A DNA stretch of 64,000 bases from Azorinus chamasolen (lineage: Eukaryota; Mollusca; Bivalvia; Cardiida; Solecurtidae): contig OY755236.1 in assembly GCA_963576725.1 (NCBI GenBank), forward strand, positions 72,923,311-72,987,310, written 5' to 3'. Below, one piece after another: positions 42,515 to 53,885 of the stretch (positions are counted from its first letter, which is position 1; each line of letters starts with the position of its first letter). A program made the translations under genes and the position numbers. The notes under the pieces were generated by a model. The model saw only the letters and a list, made by a program, of their open reading frames with translations. It had not been told where the DNA came from and made no database searches.

Positions 42515-44400
42515 TAAATTTTGCCCCTTTATACTCAAAATGACATTTTTTCACGTTCGATGTCATATCTCTATAACGGATTGATATAATTCAATGAAAC
42601 TCAACATGAATATTTGTTATGAATGGGGCATCGTTCCCATGTATTACTTTTCCAGATCGCTTGTGACGACATATTTTTCCGTCGGATGCCACTATATCTC
42701 TGTAACGTATTGACAGAATTCATTGTAATTCGACATGAATATTTGTTATCACTGGGACATCGGTCCCATGTATTCTTTTTCAGATCATTTGCGGCATTAA
42801 GGATTTATTGCCCTTTTATACGCAAAAATGACCAAAAAATACGTCCGATGCTATATCTCTGTAACGGATTGATAGAATTCAATGAAATTAGACATTAATA
42901 TTTGTTATCACTGGGGTGTCGTTCCAATGTATTATTTTTTCAGATAGCTTTTGGCATATAGGAGTTATTGTCCTTTATACTAAAAATGACATTTTTCACG
43001 TCCGATGCCATATCTCTATAATAGATTAATAGACTTCAATGAAACTCAACATGAGTATTTGTTATAACTGGGGCATCGTTACCATGTACTACTGTTCCAG
43101 ATCGCTTATGGCATTTAGGAGTTATTGTCCTTTTATATGCAAAAACGACATATTTTTTTCCGTAGGATGCCATTTAAGAAATGAATGACGTGCTTCCGGT
43201 GTTCATGAGGTTATGCAACGCATAGCTTTACGAGCAAAGTTAGTGAAGCCCGAAGGGCTTCACGTGAATCTTTGCTCGTAAAGCTATGCGTTGCATAACC
43301 TCATGAACACCGGGAGCACGTCATTCATTTCTTATATTTATATTCCATTGTATTTCTTATATTTTAACGGATTTTTAGCCGCTATCTAGGTCGTTGCCAG
43401 GTTCGTTTCTAACGTAGTAGGATTGTTGGAGATAACGCTCCTTACGTCACGTGTACATAACACGGAAGTGACGTTACGTCGCTTGGGAACAGACGTTGAT
43501 TGATAGAGTTTGAATGTAGTACGCAAAGAGAGAATTGAGAGAAGTTAATTGTGAAAGAAGAAGACATGTCAATCATCTATTCCCGTCCCATATAGGCTGT
43601 TAAAGTTGGCAATATTATGTATTCAAGCGATAATTCTCAGTAAGAAGATGCCACATTTCAAATTTTCAGGGCCGCTTGAGCGGAATTCTGGGAAAAGGAG
43701 AACCGGCTCAAACCGGTATTGAAATGAACGTTCATGGGAAAATGCAACTTTCTTTTTAGAATAAGGTTATATAAGGACGTTGCAGGGCGAATGTAAATAT
43801 ATCTCTGTAACAGATTGGCAGAATTCAATGTAACTCGACACTAATATTTGTTATCACTGGGGTATCGTTCCCATAAATTACTGTACCAGATCACTGTGCC
43901 CACTTTGGAGTTATTGCCCTTTTATACGCAAACATGACATATTTTTTCTGTCCGATGCCATATCTCTGTAACGGATTGATAGAATTCAATGAAACTAGAC
44001 ATGAATATTTGTTTTCACTTTGGCATCGTTCCCATGTATTACTATTCCAGATCGCTTGTGGCATTTAGGAGTTATTGTCCTTTTATATGCAAAAACGACA
44101 TATTTTTACGTCCGATGTCATATCTCTGTAACAGGTTGACAGACTTCAATGAAACTCGACATGAATATTTGTTATCACTGGAGCATCGTGCCCATGTACT
44201 TTTCCAGGTCACCTGTAGCATTAAGAAGTTATTTCCCTTTGATACTAAAAAATATATATTGTTTCCATCCAATGCTATATCTCTGTAAAGGATTGACAGA
44301 ATTCAATGAAACTCATTTATTATCTCCATGGCATCATTCCCATGTAATACCTTTTTCAGATGGCGTGCGGCTTTTAGGAGTTATTCCATTTTGAAACACA
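42515..44400 (+). mobile_element. H6 tandem-core array, 158-bp units, with nested insertion
   Basis: About eight units of the same core as H5 with 10-25 percent divergence by eye. Each has ATATCTCTGTAACGGATTGA, AATGAAACTCGACATGAATATTTGTTATCAC and GGAGTTATTGCCCTTTTATACGC. The array is interrupted at 43172-43796 by unrelated sequence. Frames left open across units (for example 42623-42898 and 43989-44288) are repeat-derived. Confidence 0.82.
43172..43796. mobile_element. Insertion in the array with a 160-bp hairpin at one end
   Basis: Core unit sequence GGATGCCAT stops and ATCTCTGTAACAG resumes about 625 bp later. The left 160 bp (43175-43334) is a near-perfect palindrome, TAAGAAATGAATGACGTGC..GAAGCCCGAAGGGCTTC..GCACGTCATTCATTTCTTA. 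The remaining 460 bp is unique, CpG-richer and non-coding. No clear target duplication is seen. Confidence 0.65.
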
Positions 44401-45750
44401 AAATCATATATTTATTGCCCTTATCCCCTTCTGAAAGCAGAGAGATACTGTGCTGCATTCAATACTGTTTTGCATTAAGTACTTGAATATGCTTTATACA
44501 GCTTTCATATTCAAGCAGTGTCAAGATAAAATAAGCCTTATGATTCAAACAGTTCAGAAAACAGATCAGCAATCACGTCTCCAATGCAACACCCAATCCG
44601 ATATATAATGATTCACTATATCAGAATAAACTGTATAGTATATACAAACTACATCTAATGCAAAACGTAGTAGACTGGATCAGATGTCACAGCGGAGACG
44701 CGACAGCCAGTCTAGGTTTGTACTTTTTGTAATACAATAAGGCACATTTCCCCTTGCTGTGGCTCATTTATTAAAGTTTGCCTAGAAAGCAGTAATTTGG
44801 CCCAATGTTCATAAAGTTGGTTAATATATATAGTTTTTGTTTTTATTGGTATGTATCAAATTAAAGCAAGTAAAACCTGGTTGAACGATCAAGGGTTATC
44901 ATAATCCTCATGTTTGAAATTGATTATATCTGAAGGTCCTCCTGCCATTGTTTGCCGTTGTACTAGGTAATACCATTGGCAGGGGATATCAATTCTATGA
45001 ATTTGCTTGTCATTTTACTTGAAAGTTCATACAAATAATAGATATCATATTAGACACATTTTGTATATTTTTTATTGCAAACGATCCATTTGTTATTAAA
45101 TTACACTGGCTAAAAGATAATTACTCCCAAAATCGAAAGTCGCAAATTTTGCCGTTTACGCAATGTGTAATGGGACGGAATGCACGTATAAAATCATTGC
45201 TTTTGGGTCTTCCGTGCGGTCGCATTTCATGTTTTCTCGAACTTTAAAGTTTCATTCTACATTGACTGAATACCCGCTAAGGTGACACTGTTGTACATTT
45301 TTTGAAAACGATGTTGCTGGGAAGACAATTACCTTTGATGAGAGCGCCTGGTAATTCTGTTGTAAAGGGTACCGTTACACTGTCCGAAATTTAAACCATT
45401 CTGCACATGGAATGTGTGGAACCCGCAACCTCTAATTAGAACACAGGTAATTATGACTGATTTAATTTCCACTTCATACATGTTGAAATTTCAGTTAGGA
45501 AAATACCTAGAATATCTATACAGTAAAGGGCTCAAATTGTTGTTGGTATGATAGAAGGCATTGCTACTGATGGACAAGTCAGGTTTTCTTATTGTTGTCT
45601 TTCTTAACCTTAAGTAGAAAATAATAACAATAATTAGAATAATAAAAATAATAATGTCCTTATTTAAAATGCAACTTTCTAATTTCAATATGTACGCAAA
45701 TACCAGCCTCCTCTCTTTACTGTGTGTCCCCAATCACCCTGTGTATTCCA
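44400..45750. other. Non-coding intron stretch, nothing recognised
   Basis: AT-rich, with a short inverted motif near 44672-44718 (AGACTGGATCAGATGTC / GCCAGTCTAGG). No exon or element could be supported. Confidence 0.55.
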
Positions 45751-46265
45751 AGTTATGCCTTACCAGGTGCTTGCAATGAAACGCATCTCTGAACTATTGT
45801 CCGAATGTTTTGATAAAGGCCAGTTTGTCACAAACTCGCCAGATGTACTTTCAATGCTGTATGGAATTGTACATCCTCGAAGTGACACACAATAAGGCAC
45901 TGAAATCTTCAGGTGGTATTATAGGCACCACGCACCATGACGAGGCATTGGCCTATTGGTTCCTGTCCCGGCCAGTAACTGTGAAATATGCATTGACATA
46001 TAGCCCAATCAAAGATTGTAGCCAAAAGCACATATTCAAACATTACAGACAAACGGTTTTACACACATTCGTACAATGAAGGTGTCCAGAAAATAGTGGA
46101 TTTGTTCGATGAAACAGTCATAAGATCCATTTTCTATCAACAACCCTCCATCAAAACTTGTAAACTTTGCTACTGGTGTTGCGGTTTCTGCTGATGTAGA
46201 GCTTAGTCTGTTGAGTTGCCGTCAGAAGGGAAAGCAGATGCTCTTTCAACACACACAGAAGCAGT
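45750..46265 (+). pseudogene. Unrecognised decayed coding fragment
   Basis: Successive frames look protein-like and connect only with frame changes: ECFDKGQFVTNSPDVLSM, then GGIIGTTHHDEALAYWFLS, then SINNPPSKLVNFATGV. The phrases and polarity look like real protein, but I cannot name the family. It ends where the Penelope-like 3' region begins. Confidence 0.35.
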
Positions 46266-47130
46266 GTCATACGTCTCTTGAACAAGTTTCGTCAGACTGG
46301 GTAAAAGAACAAAAATGAGTCATGCAGGAAACACCACATACAGAACAAACAGTCGCCCGAACAGCAACACAAGGAAACAGCAAATGTACATAACTAAAAA
46401 TAACAAGAGACGCACAAAGACGAAACGAACATACAATAGAGGGAGAAGGAAGTACCGCCTTGGAACGGTCAGTGACAAAAGTCACTGGGGGGTTAAACCG
46501 GTTTATGGGCGCCGAACCTCACACTTATTCCATCCCCACCCTAAAAGACAAACAGTGTAAATAAACGTATCCCCTCTCCGACTAATCTACAACAACCGTG
46601 ACGGCAAATACAGTGGTAAAGTGCATGTATAACGAAAAAAATAAAAACAACGAAAACAACAAACTGTATCCACCTATCGCTAGTGTACTCAATGATTGAG
46701 CTGCAAACAGAGTAACTGTAGAAAAGTAATAAGGGGTACGACAAAAACGAAATAGTACAGATATCCGACGTTCTCCTTCCATTTCTGGAAAAGTCAACGA
46801 TTTGCCTAGACAGCCTAGGGGTCGCGTAAACCAGCACATACGAAACAGGACTCGAACAGCGGTCGAAACGGCAAGGGTCACCATCGGAACGCACGGCCAT
46901 GCTATAAATAACAAAACTACGATCCTGCTTACGTGAGTACGGTCTACGCTGCAGACGTCCTTACTGTGGAATCGTGATCACTGAACGTCACAGGCATAAT
47001 CGTTTAAAACGGGCCAGTCGTTCGTTGGACAAGTGCGGACTGGGCATCGGTTTTTTATCGATTTCGATGGTAAAATTTAGAGAATGATTTTCATAGTTTA
47101 TTATATCTTTATCCTTGATTAAGCAGCTTT

Positions 47131-47555
47131 TCAGTTAAATTTGAGATTTCGACTGTCAAAATCTTGAACAGAAGAACAAGCTCTAGCGAAACGAATAAGT
47201 TGAGATATGTAACCCCCGTAATATGTGGCATTAGGAACATCTCCGTGAAGATGAGGGAAATTTACAATATCAAAATCAAATTCGTCTCTTTTGTCATAAA
47301 GTTTAGAAGAAATCATTCCATTGTCAAGTTTGAGGTCTAGATCAAGAAAAGCTGCATAGATGTCGGAAACGTTAGCTTTATTCAATTTGAGTTCTTTTGG
47401 GTATTTTGTATGAATCATCACATTAAAGAAAGGGTTATCCAAGTTGAAAATATCATCCAAATATCGAGAAGTTTCATTGAAGGCTTTTATGACATCTGCT
47501 TGTGGTTGCGGGTTCAAACTTAATATGAAATATCTCTCATAGCAGTATAAAATTC
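47131..47555 (-). pseudogene. Reverse transcriptase, C-terminal half (Penelope-like, copy B)
   Basis: About 135 open residues from CYERYFILSLNPQPQADVI through the RT box RYLDDIF to FDSRNLKFN. Asp pair present. The downstream thumb and C-terminal part have been lost to stops. Upstream continuity is broken by repeat R. Confidence 0.8.
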
Positions 47556-47737
47556 TGAAAGGAGGTGATCCCCGAAAGCAAAATATTTAACACTAAAAGA
47601 GAAAATTGCATACTCGGTTTTATTGGGTAATTGAAAGTGCAATACTGCTAACGCCCCCTAGCACCGGCTTAAGCGGTAATCAATTTTCAGAACAAGAAGT
47701 ACTGAAATTCGTGATCTCGAAGGATCAGAAGGTCTAA
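47556..47737 (+). repeat. Dispersed repeat R inserted in the RT
   Basis: Starts CTGAAAGGAGGTGATCCCCGAAAGC and ends GTGATCTCGAAGGATCAGAAGG, with GATCC-type inverted ends. It separates GTNCAALVADLF from CYERYF, which are adjacent in an intact RT, so the insertion borders are exact. Confidence 0.75.
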
Positions 47738-48929
47738 CAACACTGAGAACAAATCTGCGACCAGTGCTGCACAATTCGTACCCATAGGAATACAAATCAC
47801 CTGACGGTATATAGCATTCCCATAACGTACGAATATGTTATCGAGAAGAAAGGTAAGTCACTCCCAAACTTCTGAGCAAGTTCAATTGGTGTAATATTTA
47901 CATGCCAGAAATGCTCTGTATTAATTTAGTTTATCTTTAATTAAATCATGATTAAATTAGTTTATCTTGAATTAAATCATGAGGAATGGTTGTGTACAAA
48001 GTAGAAAAATCGTATGTGCTGACAGTGGATGCAAGAAACCTTTTGTTCATTAGTTTGTTTAAGACTTCTGAAGAGTTTTTAATAGACCAGAAGAGATTTA
48101 TTACAGACTTTTCATAAGTCTTATCACAACAGAATTTTACATGTTCTTTTATCTTCGTTAAACAAGAACTCAAACGTATAGACACTTTTGTCGTTATACA
48201 ATAGTTAGATTTTGCAATGAAACGCGCTTTATATGTAGGTTTGGTAACCAATACATTGTAGGAAGTTTATGTTGTGTAATTTTAATATCTGCTCCAAGTT
48301 CTTCCCATTTTTGACATGGTCTGAAACGACAATTGTTTCGTCAGTTACTGTAGTAACTGAAATATGAAATGGTATTAATAATCTCCTGCTTCAAAACATC
48401 AATATAATGTATATGCATGACATTACTTGACGCCCTATCAGCGGGAACAAAGACGTATTTTAATGGAAATCCTGTAAAACCTTTTTAAGATACCTTTAAG
48501 AAATTCTAGGTTTAGGTGGAAGAAGGTGTTCCTTTGAGCTATAAAATTAAATGCGTTTGACAATTATATAAACAAGAGGGTCAGAATGGCCCTCATATCG
48601 CTCACGAGACAATCAGGAGAAATGTTTCAAAGTTTCCAATATATGTTTCTATAGAAAACTAGCCGGCCCTGGGGCGGGCCAATTTTGACCCCAGAGGCAT
48701 ATTTTATATTACTTTTGTAAAGGACCTCAAGTGAAGAAAATTAAAGAAAAATGTAAATGACAACATACAACAATATAAATCTAAAGAATGGCATACACAA
48801 GAGTATGTATACTGTCTCCCTGGGCAAAATGGTTGAACTTCAGAAAGAATAAATAATCTATACGTATGTTTCAAAATTTCAGATATTTTCATTACACCTT
48901 CATGAGTTCGTATTATTCATATCTTATTT

Positions 48930-49161
48930 TTAACCCTTCCCCTGTTCTATGTTTATTCAAAATTTCAATACCTACTGGATATTCATGGACATGGAAAGGT
49001 GGGACAGTGTAGCCATTTTAGAAAGTAAAGAAACATTTTTCAAATTCCATTGACAAACAGAGCAGGCCCTGATCAGACAGCTGCTATATGAGCCGTCTGA
49101 TCTTGGTCTGCTCTGTTTGTGTGAATGTGTGAAAAGGCGTTTACATGAGGGAAAGGGTTAA
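48930..49161. mobile_element. P1-family MITE, inverted
   Basis: TTAACCCTTCCCCTGTTC to GCGTTTACATGAGGGAAAGGGTTAA. Hairpin GCAGGCCCTGATCAGACAGCTGCTATATGAGCCGTCTGATCTTGGTCTGC. Confidence 0.8.
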
Positions 49162-49199
49162 GTAAACGTATTATAAGTACATGTATATTGTACACAAAA

Positions 49200-49345
49200 T
49201 GAAAATAATTCAATGCAATTTGCACTATATTATAGCATAAGCGAACAGAGCAGATTGATCAGATGGCTACTACATGGGCCACCTAATCTGGATCTACTCT
49301 GTTTGCAAAGGTGTAGAAATGCGCATTTATGGAGTAAAGGGTTAA
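49200..49345. mobile_element. P1-family MITE, inverted, left end lost
   Basis: AAGCGAACAGAGCAGATTGATCAGATGGCTACTACATGGGCCACCTAATCTGGATCTACTCTGTTTGC..TTTATGGAGTAAAGGGTTAA. Confidence 0.72.
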
Positions 49346-49948
49346 TTGTCCTATTTACTGTGCAACAGGCCAGATCTAAAAATATGACAGTTGTCTTTGC
49401 ATCTGCCATAACCCAGAAAGGAGGCAATCTGGTTGTTATCAAAAAGTGCAAAGGGAGATAACCAACTTTTTTATGTATGTTAAAAATAGTCAGCTAGAAA
49501 TAGCCACTGCTCTCCAACAAGCAGGCGGTTTACAAAACTGGCTACCCCTTGGGAGGGGCTAATTTTGACCCTAGAGGCATGGTTGTAGAAGACCTGAACA
49601 TGATACTATGTGTCAAACTAGAAAAGAGCCCGCGCTTTGTGCGGGCAGACTGTTTGGTACATTCTGGTGAATTGCAAAGTATCATCACTGCAATGCTTTT
49701 CCAATATCGTTATTAATTATAGTGTAATCTTAAGTTTTATGTTAAAAATATTTGGTTTACAGGACAAAATATCGGCGGAAAAGCATAGTTTATGTAATGG
49801 TAAACACTTTATCTTATAGACTTCTGTACATCATAGTAGATAATGATATAATAGCACAGAAAAAGACCCGCTCAAGTGCTGCTTATACGAAGATGTATTT
49901 GAATTTAAATATATTGTATATACCACAAATATAACATTCAACTCAAAA

Positions 49949-50090
49949 GGGCATCGGTGGTCAAGTAGACGGAGTCCCTAAATGACAATTACTTTGCTTC
50001 TGATAGCACTAGGTTTGATCCATGTCTTAGTCTGATCTGTCATGTAAGGGTGTCTTGCAGCTTGTAAGTAAACTGAAATACTACTAACGT
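49949..50090 (+). mobile_element. tRNA-derived SINE-like unit
   Basis: GGGCATCGGTGGTCAAGTAGACGGAGTCCC resembles the 5' half of a tRNA with an A box (TGGTCAAGTAGACGG). About 64 bp on, GGTTTGATCC resembles a B box (GWTCRANNC with C to T). There is no CCA-adjacent acceptor pairing, so it is not a functional tRNA gene. Confidence 0.5.
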
Positions 50091-51113
50091 CATAGCCAGA
50101 TAAATGTTTACTACAAAATATACTAAGATCACTAATTTAAGTGCCATTTAAGCAACGGTTTATTAATTTAGCTGTTATTATTTCTCAAAATACTACTTGG
50201 TAAAGAGTAACAGCTAAATCCGATGTGTTTTAGTTTGTGATGAAATAAATGAATGTAATCAGTACCTAAAAAAGATTCATTTAAAATCTGGATCAGCTGG
50301 GCCTAACGGTAAAGATAGTAAAGATGTTTATTTAATTTCAAAAAATGTCCTTACTGGTTTTTGTTAAAGCTGCACAGAGAACGTCGTCGTTTCAGCTAAT
50401 TTAGTTCCTTATAAATTACGTTGTTTTGTACGGAGAGTATTTTTATACAAAAATATTGGTCACTGGTTAGAATCGAACTCAAGACCCCCAGGGCGGGGCC
50501 AATTTTGTCTCCAGTGGGATAATTTATATAACCTTAGTAGAGGAACTATAGGTGATGTTATGTGCCAAAGATGAAAGCTGAGAACCATGTAGACGTCGGA
50601 CGACGGACGACGAACGACGCACGCCGACGGACATCAGACGATCACAAAAGCTCACCCTGAGCACTTTGTGCTCTGATGAGCTAAAAATAGGCCTTTTTTC
50701 AATTTGAAAGAACATGGGCTTAAACTACGACACCATTTAATACTAAATTTTTGTAAAGCCTCACCAATCTGACATCGACAAGAGTGAATATCTATCAAGG
50801 ATGGCATTCTATATTTTGGACCTTTATTCAGAAGAGATCGTAGACGTTTATCTTTAATTATCTTTAAGTTACCAGTTACCACATGACCAGCCAGAGAATA
50901 GCAAAGTTTTGAGGTGGCACTATGGCAATTATCAGGAATATTATCATTAATATAAAGGTTGGCAACAATTGTATTATAATTGAAAATTGTATTTCTGATG
51001 GGTTTGTTATATTTGTAGCAGATAATCGGTTGTTCTAAACTCATACACTACTCTTGTATAAAAAAGGAGAAATAGCTTTGCATAAACCCTTTTCCTGAGA
51101 TGCCTTTTTTCGT

Positions 51114-51212
51114 TCTCAGGCTTTTGATTGGTCAGATTTGAGTTCTCAAGCTTTTGATTTGTCAGATTTGAGCCAAAGGCTCAAATCTGACCAATCAAAA
51201 GCTTGAGAACGA
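51114..51212. repeat. Palindrome with partial direct repeat
   Basis: GTTCTCAAGCTTTTGATTTGTCAGATTTGAGCC is mirrored by GGCTCAAATCTGACCAATCAAAAGCTTGAGAAC with a 3-bp loop. It is preceded by one extra direct copy of the left arm (51114-51143). Confidence 0.8.
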
Positions 51213-51229
51213 TCTCAGACTCAACTAAA

Positions 51230-51445
51230 AGCTTTATAAGCATGGACCCAGAGTATATCAATACCAGATGCATCTTGTAGGAGTTGTCAGATCAGGGTCT
51301 ACTCTGATTGTTTATGGAATAATATAGATCTGATTCTACATATTCTGCAATGGCCAAATTTCCTGTGTAAAATAGTTATGCCATTATTAAAATTCTGCCA
51401 ATAAATATCCCTGACTTTCTTACATAAATACCATATACTCATCAG
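51230..51445. mobile_element. P1 fragment, decayed
   Basis: GCATGGACCCAGAG..TTGTAGGAGTTGTCAGATCAGGGTCTACTCTGATTG..TATGGAATAATATAGATCTGATTCTAC. Confidence 0.6.
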
Positions 51446-51998
51446 ATAAAATGTAGCAGGAAAACATATTGAAAGGAATGCAATTTACTAAAGCAAGGTA
51501 AAAGAGAAATTAAAAAACAAATGAATTTATAACCGAATATACAGGCATGACTCTCTCTAAGTATTTGAAAAGTAGGGCATACCAGACCCTTTCTGGCAAT
51601 TTCGGGTAATGCATTTTGATAATTTGAAATTCGAGCGTACGAGTATAAATCATTGATTTGGAAAGTATCCTTGGTCTCATTTTACTTTTTGTTTTCATTT
51701 TTGTCATTTTAATCAAACTTTGGTCTCTTCTTGGAACCCCTCCATTTAGGAAAAATATTACCTATTTCGCACTGGAAACAGGTCCTTTAAACAGACCCAT
51801 GTAGATACCAGAAAAAAGGTCATGTATCATAAATGAGAGGTTTGATTAGGGTTCACTCTTTTTGCTACTTTATCAGACAAATATTAAATTGGTGCACAAT
51901 TTGAATTATTTATCTTTACAAACTGGTGGCTAGTGGAGATTAGGTGTCCCAATATGCAGGTTGAAAAGGGTGGGGGACAGGTGCGTATTAAATAATAC

Positions 51999-52173
51999 CT
52001 GGAAACTGGTTCACCAATCTTACAAGAGCTGTTACAGCATTCTCTGTTTGAAGCTGATCCAAGGAAACAATGATGTCCAAGTCAGCATCTCCAAATCCAT
52101 CATTGCCATGGTAATGAGTAGCTTCCAACCCATCTCCTGCAAGGGCAGTTCTCGATCCGCGATAAACTGGAAT
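51999..52173 (-). CDS. Nucleoside hydrolase, exon 2
   Basis: 175 bp; acceptor AAGTACTTTAG-type end before 52173, donor GTATTA after 51999. It encodes IPVYRGSRTALAGDGLEATHYHGNDGFGDADLDII..VTALVRLVNQFP. This is the family block (I/V)PV..G....L......HG.DG(L/F)G, whose HG.DG loop lines the active site. Phase 0 in, phase 1 out. Confidence 0.96.
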
Positions 52174-52204
52174 CTAAAGTAAATACATAGTGTAGAAACA
52201 TGTT

Positions 52205-52430
52205 TTACTACATAAAAAGGGATTTTAATGCCTTTGCAAACAGGACATACCCAGATGGCTGCTATATGAGCTGTCTGATCAGACAGTTTGCTTATGGAAT
52301 ATCATAGATCTAAATCTATAGTTCCTACCATGGCAAAATTCCCTATATTACTATGACTTCTTTTTCTACGCCTTTAAAAACAGGACACGCACAGATCAGA
52401 CGACCCCGTACGGCCTGTAGAGACCGTTTA
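52205..52430. mobile_element. P1 fragments between hydrolase exons 1 and 2
   Basis: CCTTTGCAAACAGGACATACCCAGATGGCTGCTATATGAGCTGTCTGATC..TTTGCTTATGGAATATCATAGATCTAAATC, then a second partial start (CTACGCCTTTAAAAACAGGACACGCACAGATCAGACG). Confidence 0.6.
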
Positions 52431-52797
52431 GTGAAATGAGGTACCATAAAGTACCGCAAATGGTCCGAATTAATATGGATAGGGTATGATGTCAAATCTC
52501 GCTCACATGTGAGCGGACCATTCGACCACAGGTAGCTGTGGTGGACGGACGTATCTATATAGGAATCTACAGAAGACGACCTGTCAATTTGTTGTCCACA
52601 TGAAATCAGAACATGACTGACTGATTGATGGAATGAGTTATTTCTCCACTTTATGCTGGCATCTGACTTGAGGACTCGTTATTATTTAGGCAGAGAAGAA
52701 TAGGTAGAATAGCCCCCCTCCCCACTCCGCTATTACTGCAACAATGATGTGATTATTTGTTATGTGAATATAATTGAATAAATGGTAAAAAACATAC

Positions 52798-52995
52798 ATC
52801 CAGGCGGTCGCAAACTGTCAGAACCTTGAAGGTATTCAAGCAAACTTGGTCCACACCGCAATTTCCGCTGACACAAGTAACGGCCAGAACTTCAATATCC
52901 GGACGTGACAGCGCCAGAATAACAGCCTGTGCATCATCTACGCCAGTGTCTACATCTATGATGATAGTTTGCTTCATTGCGAGCCTTAGATGCAC
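52798..52995 (-). CDS. Nucleoside hydrolase, first coding exon
   Basis: 198 bp, Met at 52995 (a second Met at 52977 gives MKQTIIIDVDTG and is equally plausible); donor GTATGT after 52798. It contains DVDTGVDDAQAVILAL, the D-x-D-x3-D-D signature that binds calcium and the ribose 2'/3' hydroxyls. VTCVSGNCGVDQ holds the conserved GN. It ends CDRLD in phase 0, continuing IPVYRGS in exon 2. No obvious signal peptide. No clear core promoter was seen upstream. Confidence 0.95.
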
Positions 52996-52999
52996 TAAA

Positions 53000-53885
53000 C
53001 GATAAAAAATGTCCGTTCAAGAAAATGAAATCAAATGCCCGAAGGGCCATAATTGCTTCCGGGTTTGATATGGATGTTAAGTATAAGGGAAGACATTGCT
53101 GCACACGTTTATCACCATTTTCGACGTCTTGGAATTGATTAATGTATTACTAAAACTATGACAGACTGTAACAACTGTTACAGTCAACCCACAAGCAAAG
53201 TTATCATTAGTGACACTCAGTGTTATATATTTGGGGTTAAGCGAATGAAGAACTTTGCATGTTATGGGACATGGGAGGTAAATCAATCATGCAGTATTTT
53301 GGAAGACACGAGTTGTTTCCCTTGCCGTATAGAATATCTCGTGAAAGAGATTGCGATAAAGAAGAGTAAATAATGGTAAGGAGAGAAGTGTGCCGAATGG
53401 AGAGTGGTGAGAACGAGACTGAGGTTGAGATGGCGATTCGATAAATAAACGTGTTCGAGACGAATAAAGAAGAATTATTATTATGCATTTCCTCCTGCAA
53501 AGTGAGTTTTCTCCGATAATATGGTGGAGAATCTGAACATTAATATCAACAGTGTCGTCATAATACTTCTGGTTTGGTTGACATCAAACATGAATCTGGA
53601 TTCCATGGATCCATTTCTAAATAAGCACGTGGTCGATGGTGATCTCAACGGATCGTTTCTTTAACCAATACAACATCCGCTGATGCCACCAACTGTGGTG
53701 GATTTAATTGCTCTACATGTAAATGTGCCTACCAATGAAAAAGTAGTAAAATCAAGCAGGAAAAGTCACACACAAACGCCACCATCACCAAAACACCGAC
53801 AGAAAACAATTTATATAGCAATTTATACACACGCACACATGCAGTAGAAGGTCACATACAAGACGCAATCACCACCAACACAACG
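53000..53885. other. Region upstream of the hydrolase, nothing firm
   Basis: Holds a short perfect inverted repeat (GACAGACTGTAACAACTGTTACAGTC near 53161-53186). No ORF with recognisable similarity. The hydrolase promoter and any 5' UTR exon should be here. Confidence 0.5.

Larger units (their letters stand above)
48571..50693 (+). mobile_element. H7 tandem-core composite inserted in copy B
   Basis: Opens with AACAAGAGGGTCAGAATGGCCCTCATATCGCTCAC and closes with GCTCACCCTGAGCACTTTGTGCTCTGATGAGCTAAAA, after a CGACGGACGACGAACGACG microsatellite (about 50595-50640). The block GGGG(C/A)GGG(C/G)(C/G)AATTTTGAC is repeated at about 48668, 49548 and 50490. P1 MITEs and a SINE-like unit are nested inside. 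Confidence 0.65.
46300..51044 (-). mobile_element. Penelope-like element copy B, dead and interrupted
   Basis: Sense minus. 51044-50700 is the pre-RT region (EQPIICYKYNKPIRNTIFN). An inserted tandem-core element (48571-50693) comes next. 48540-47740 has VPAD-type and RT blocks (STYDFSTLYTTIPHDLI; CIPMGTNCA). Repeat R (47556-47737) is inserted, then 47555-47131 has SRYLDDIFNLDNPFF, YDKRDEFDFDIVNFP and YISQLIRFARACSS. The 3' region follows to 46300. RYLDD is the RT active box. Many stops. Confidence 0.82.
26281..52995 (-). other. Nucleoside hydrolase gene span (complete coding set)
   Basis: Coding exons in sense order are 52798-52995, 51999-52173, 39176-39292, then either 36761-36882 (4b) or 30175-30317 (4a), then 26281-26607. 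With 4a the protein is 319 residues, with 4b 312, both normal for inosine-uridine preferring nucleoside hydrolases, which cleave ribonucleosides to base and ribose. Key residues are the N-terminal DVDTGVDDA calcium/ribose site, GN near residue 42, the E-F-N motif and a late Asp in CDLNTVATVVDP. No signal peptide is evident, so a cytosolic enzyme is likely. The gene is convergent with the SLC23 gene, with 6.2 kb between stop codons. Confidence 0.93.

Noticed and set aside
46541..46914. Two overlapping minus-strand frames of 110-119 residues
   Set aside because: The DNA is the non-coding 3' region shared by all Penelope-like copies, which is not open in the other copies.
50215..50350. LINE reverse-transcriptase fragment (LKSGSAGPNGKD)
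   Set aside because: Only a short weak resemblance to the LKSGK.PG.DG block; not enough to annotate.
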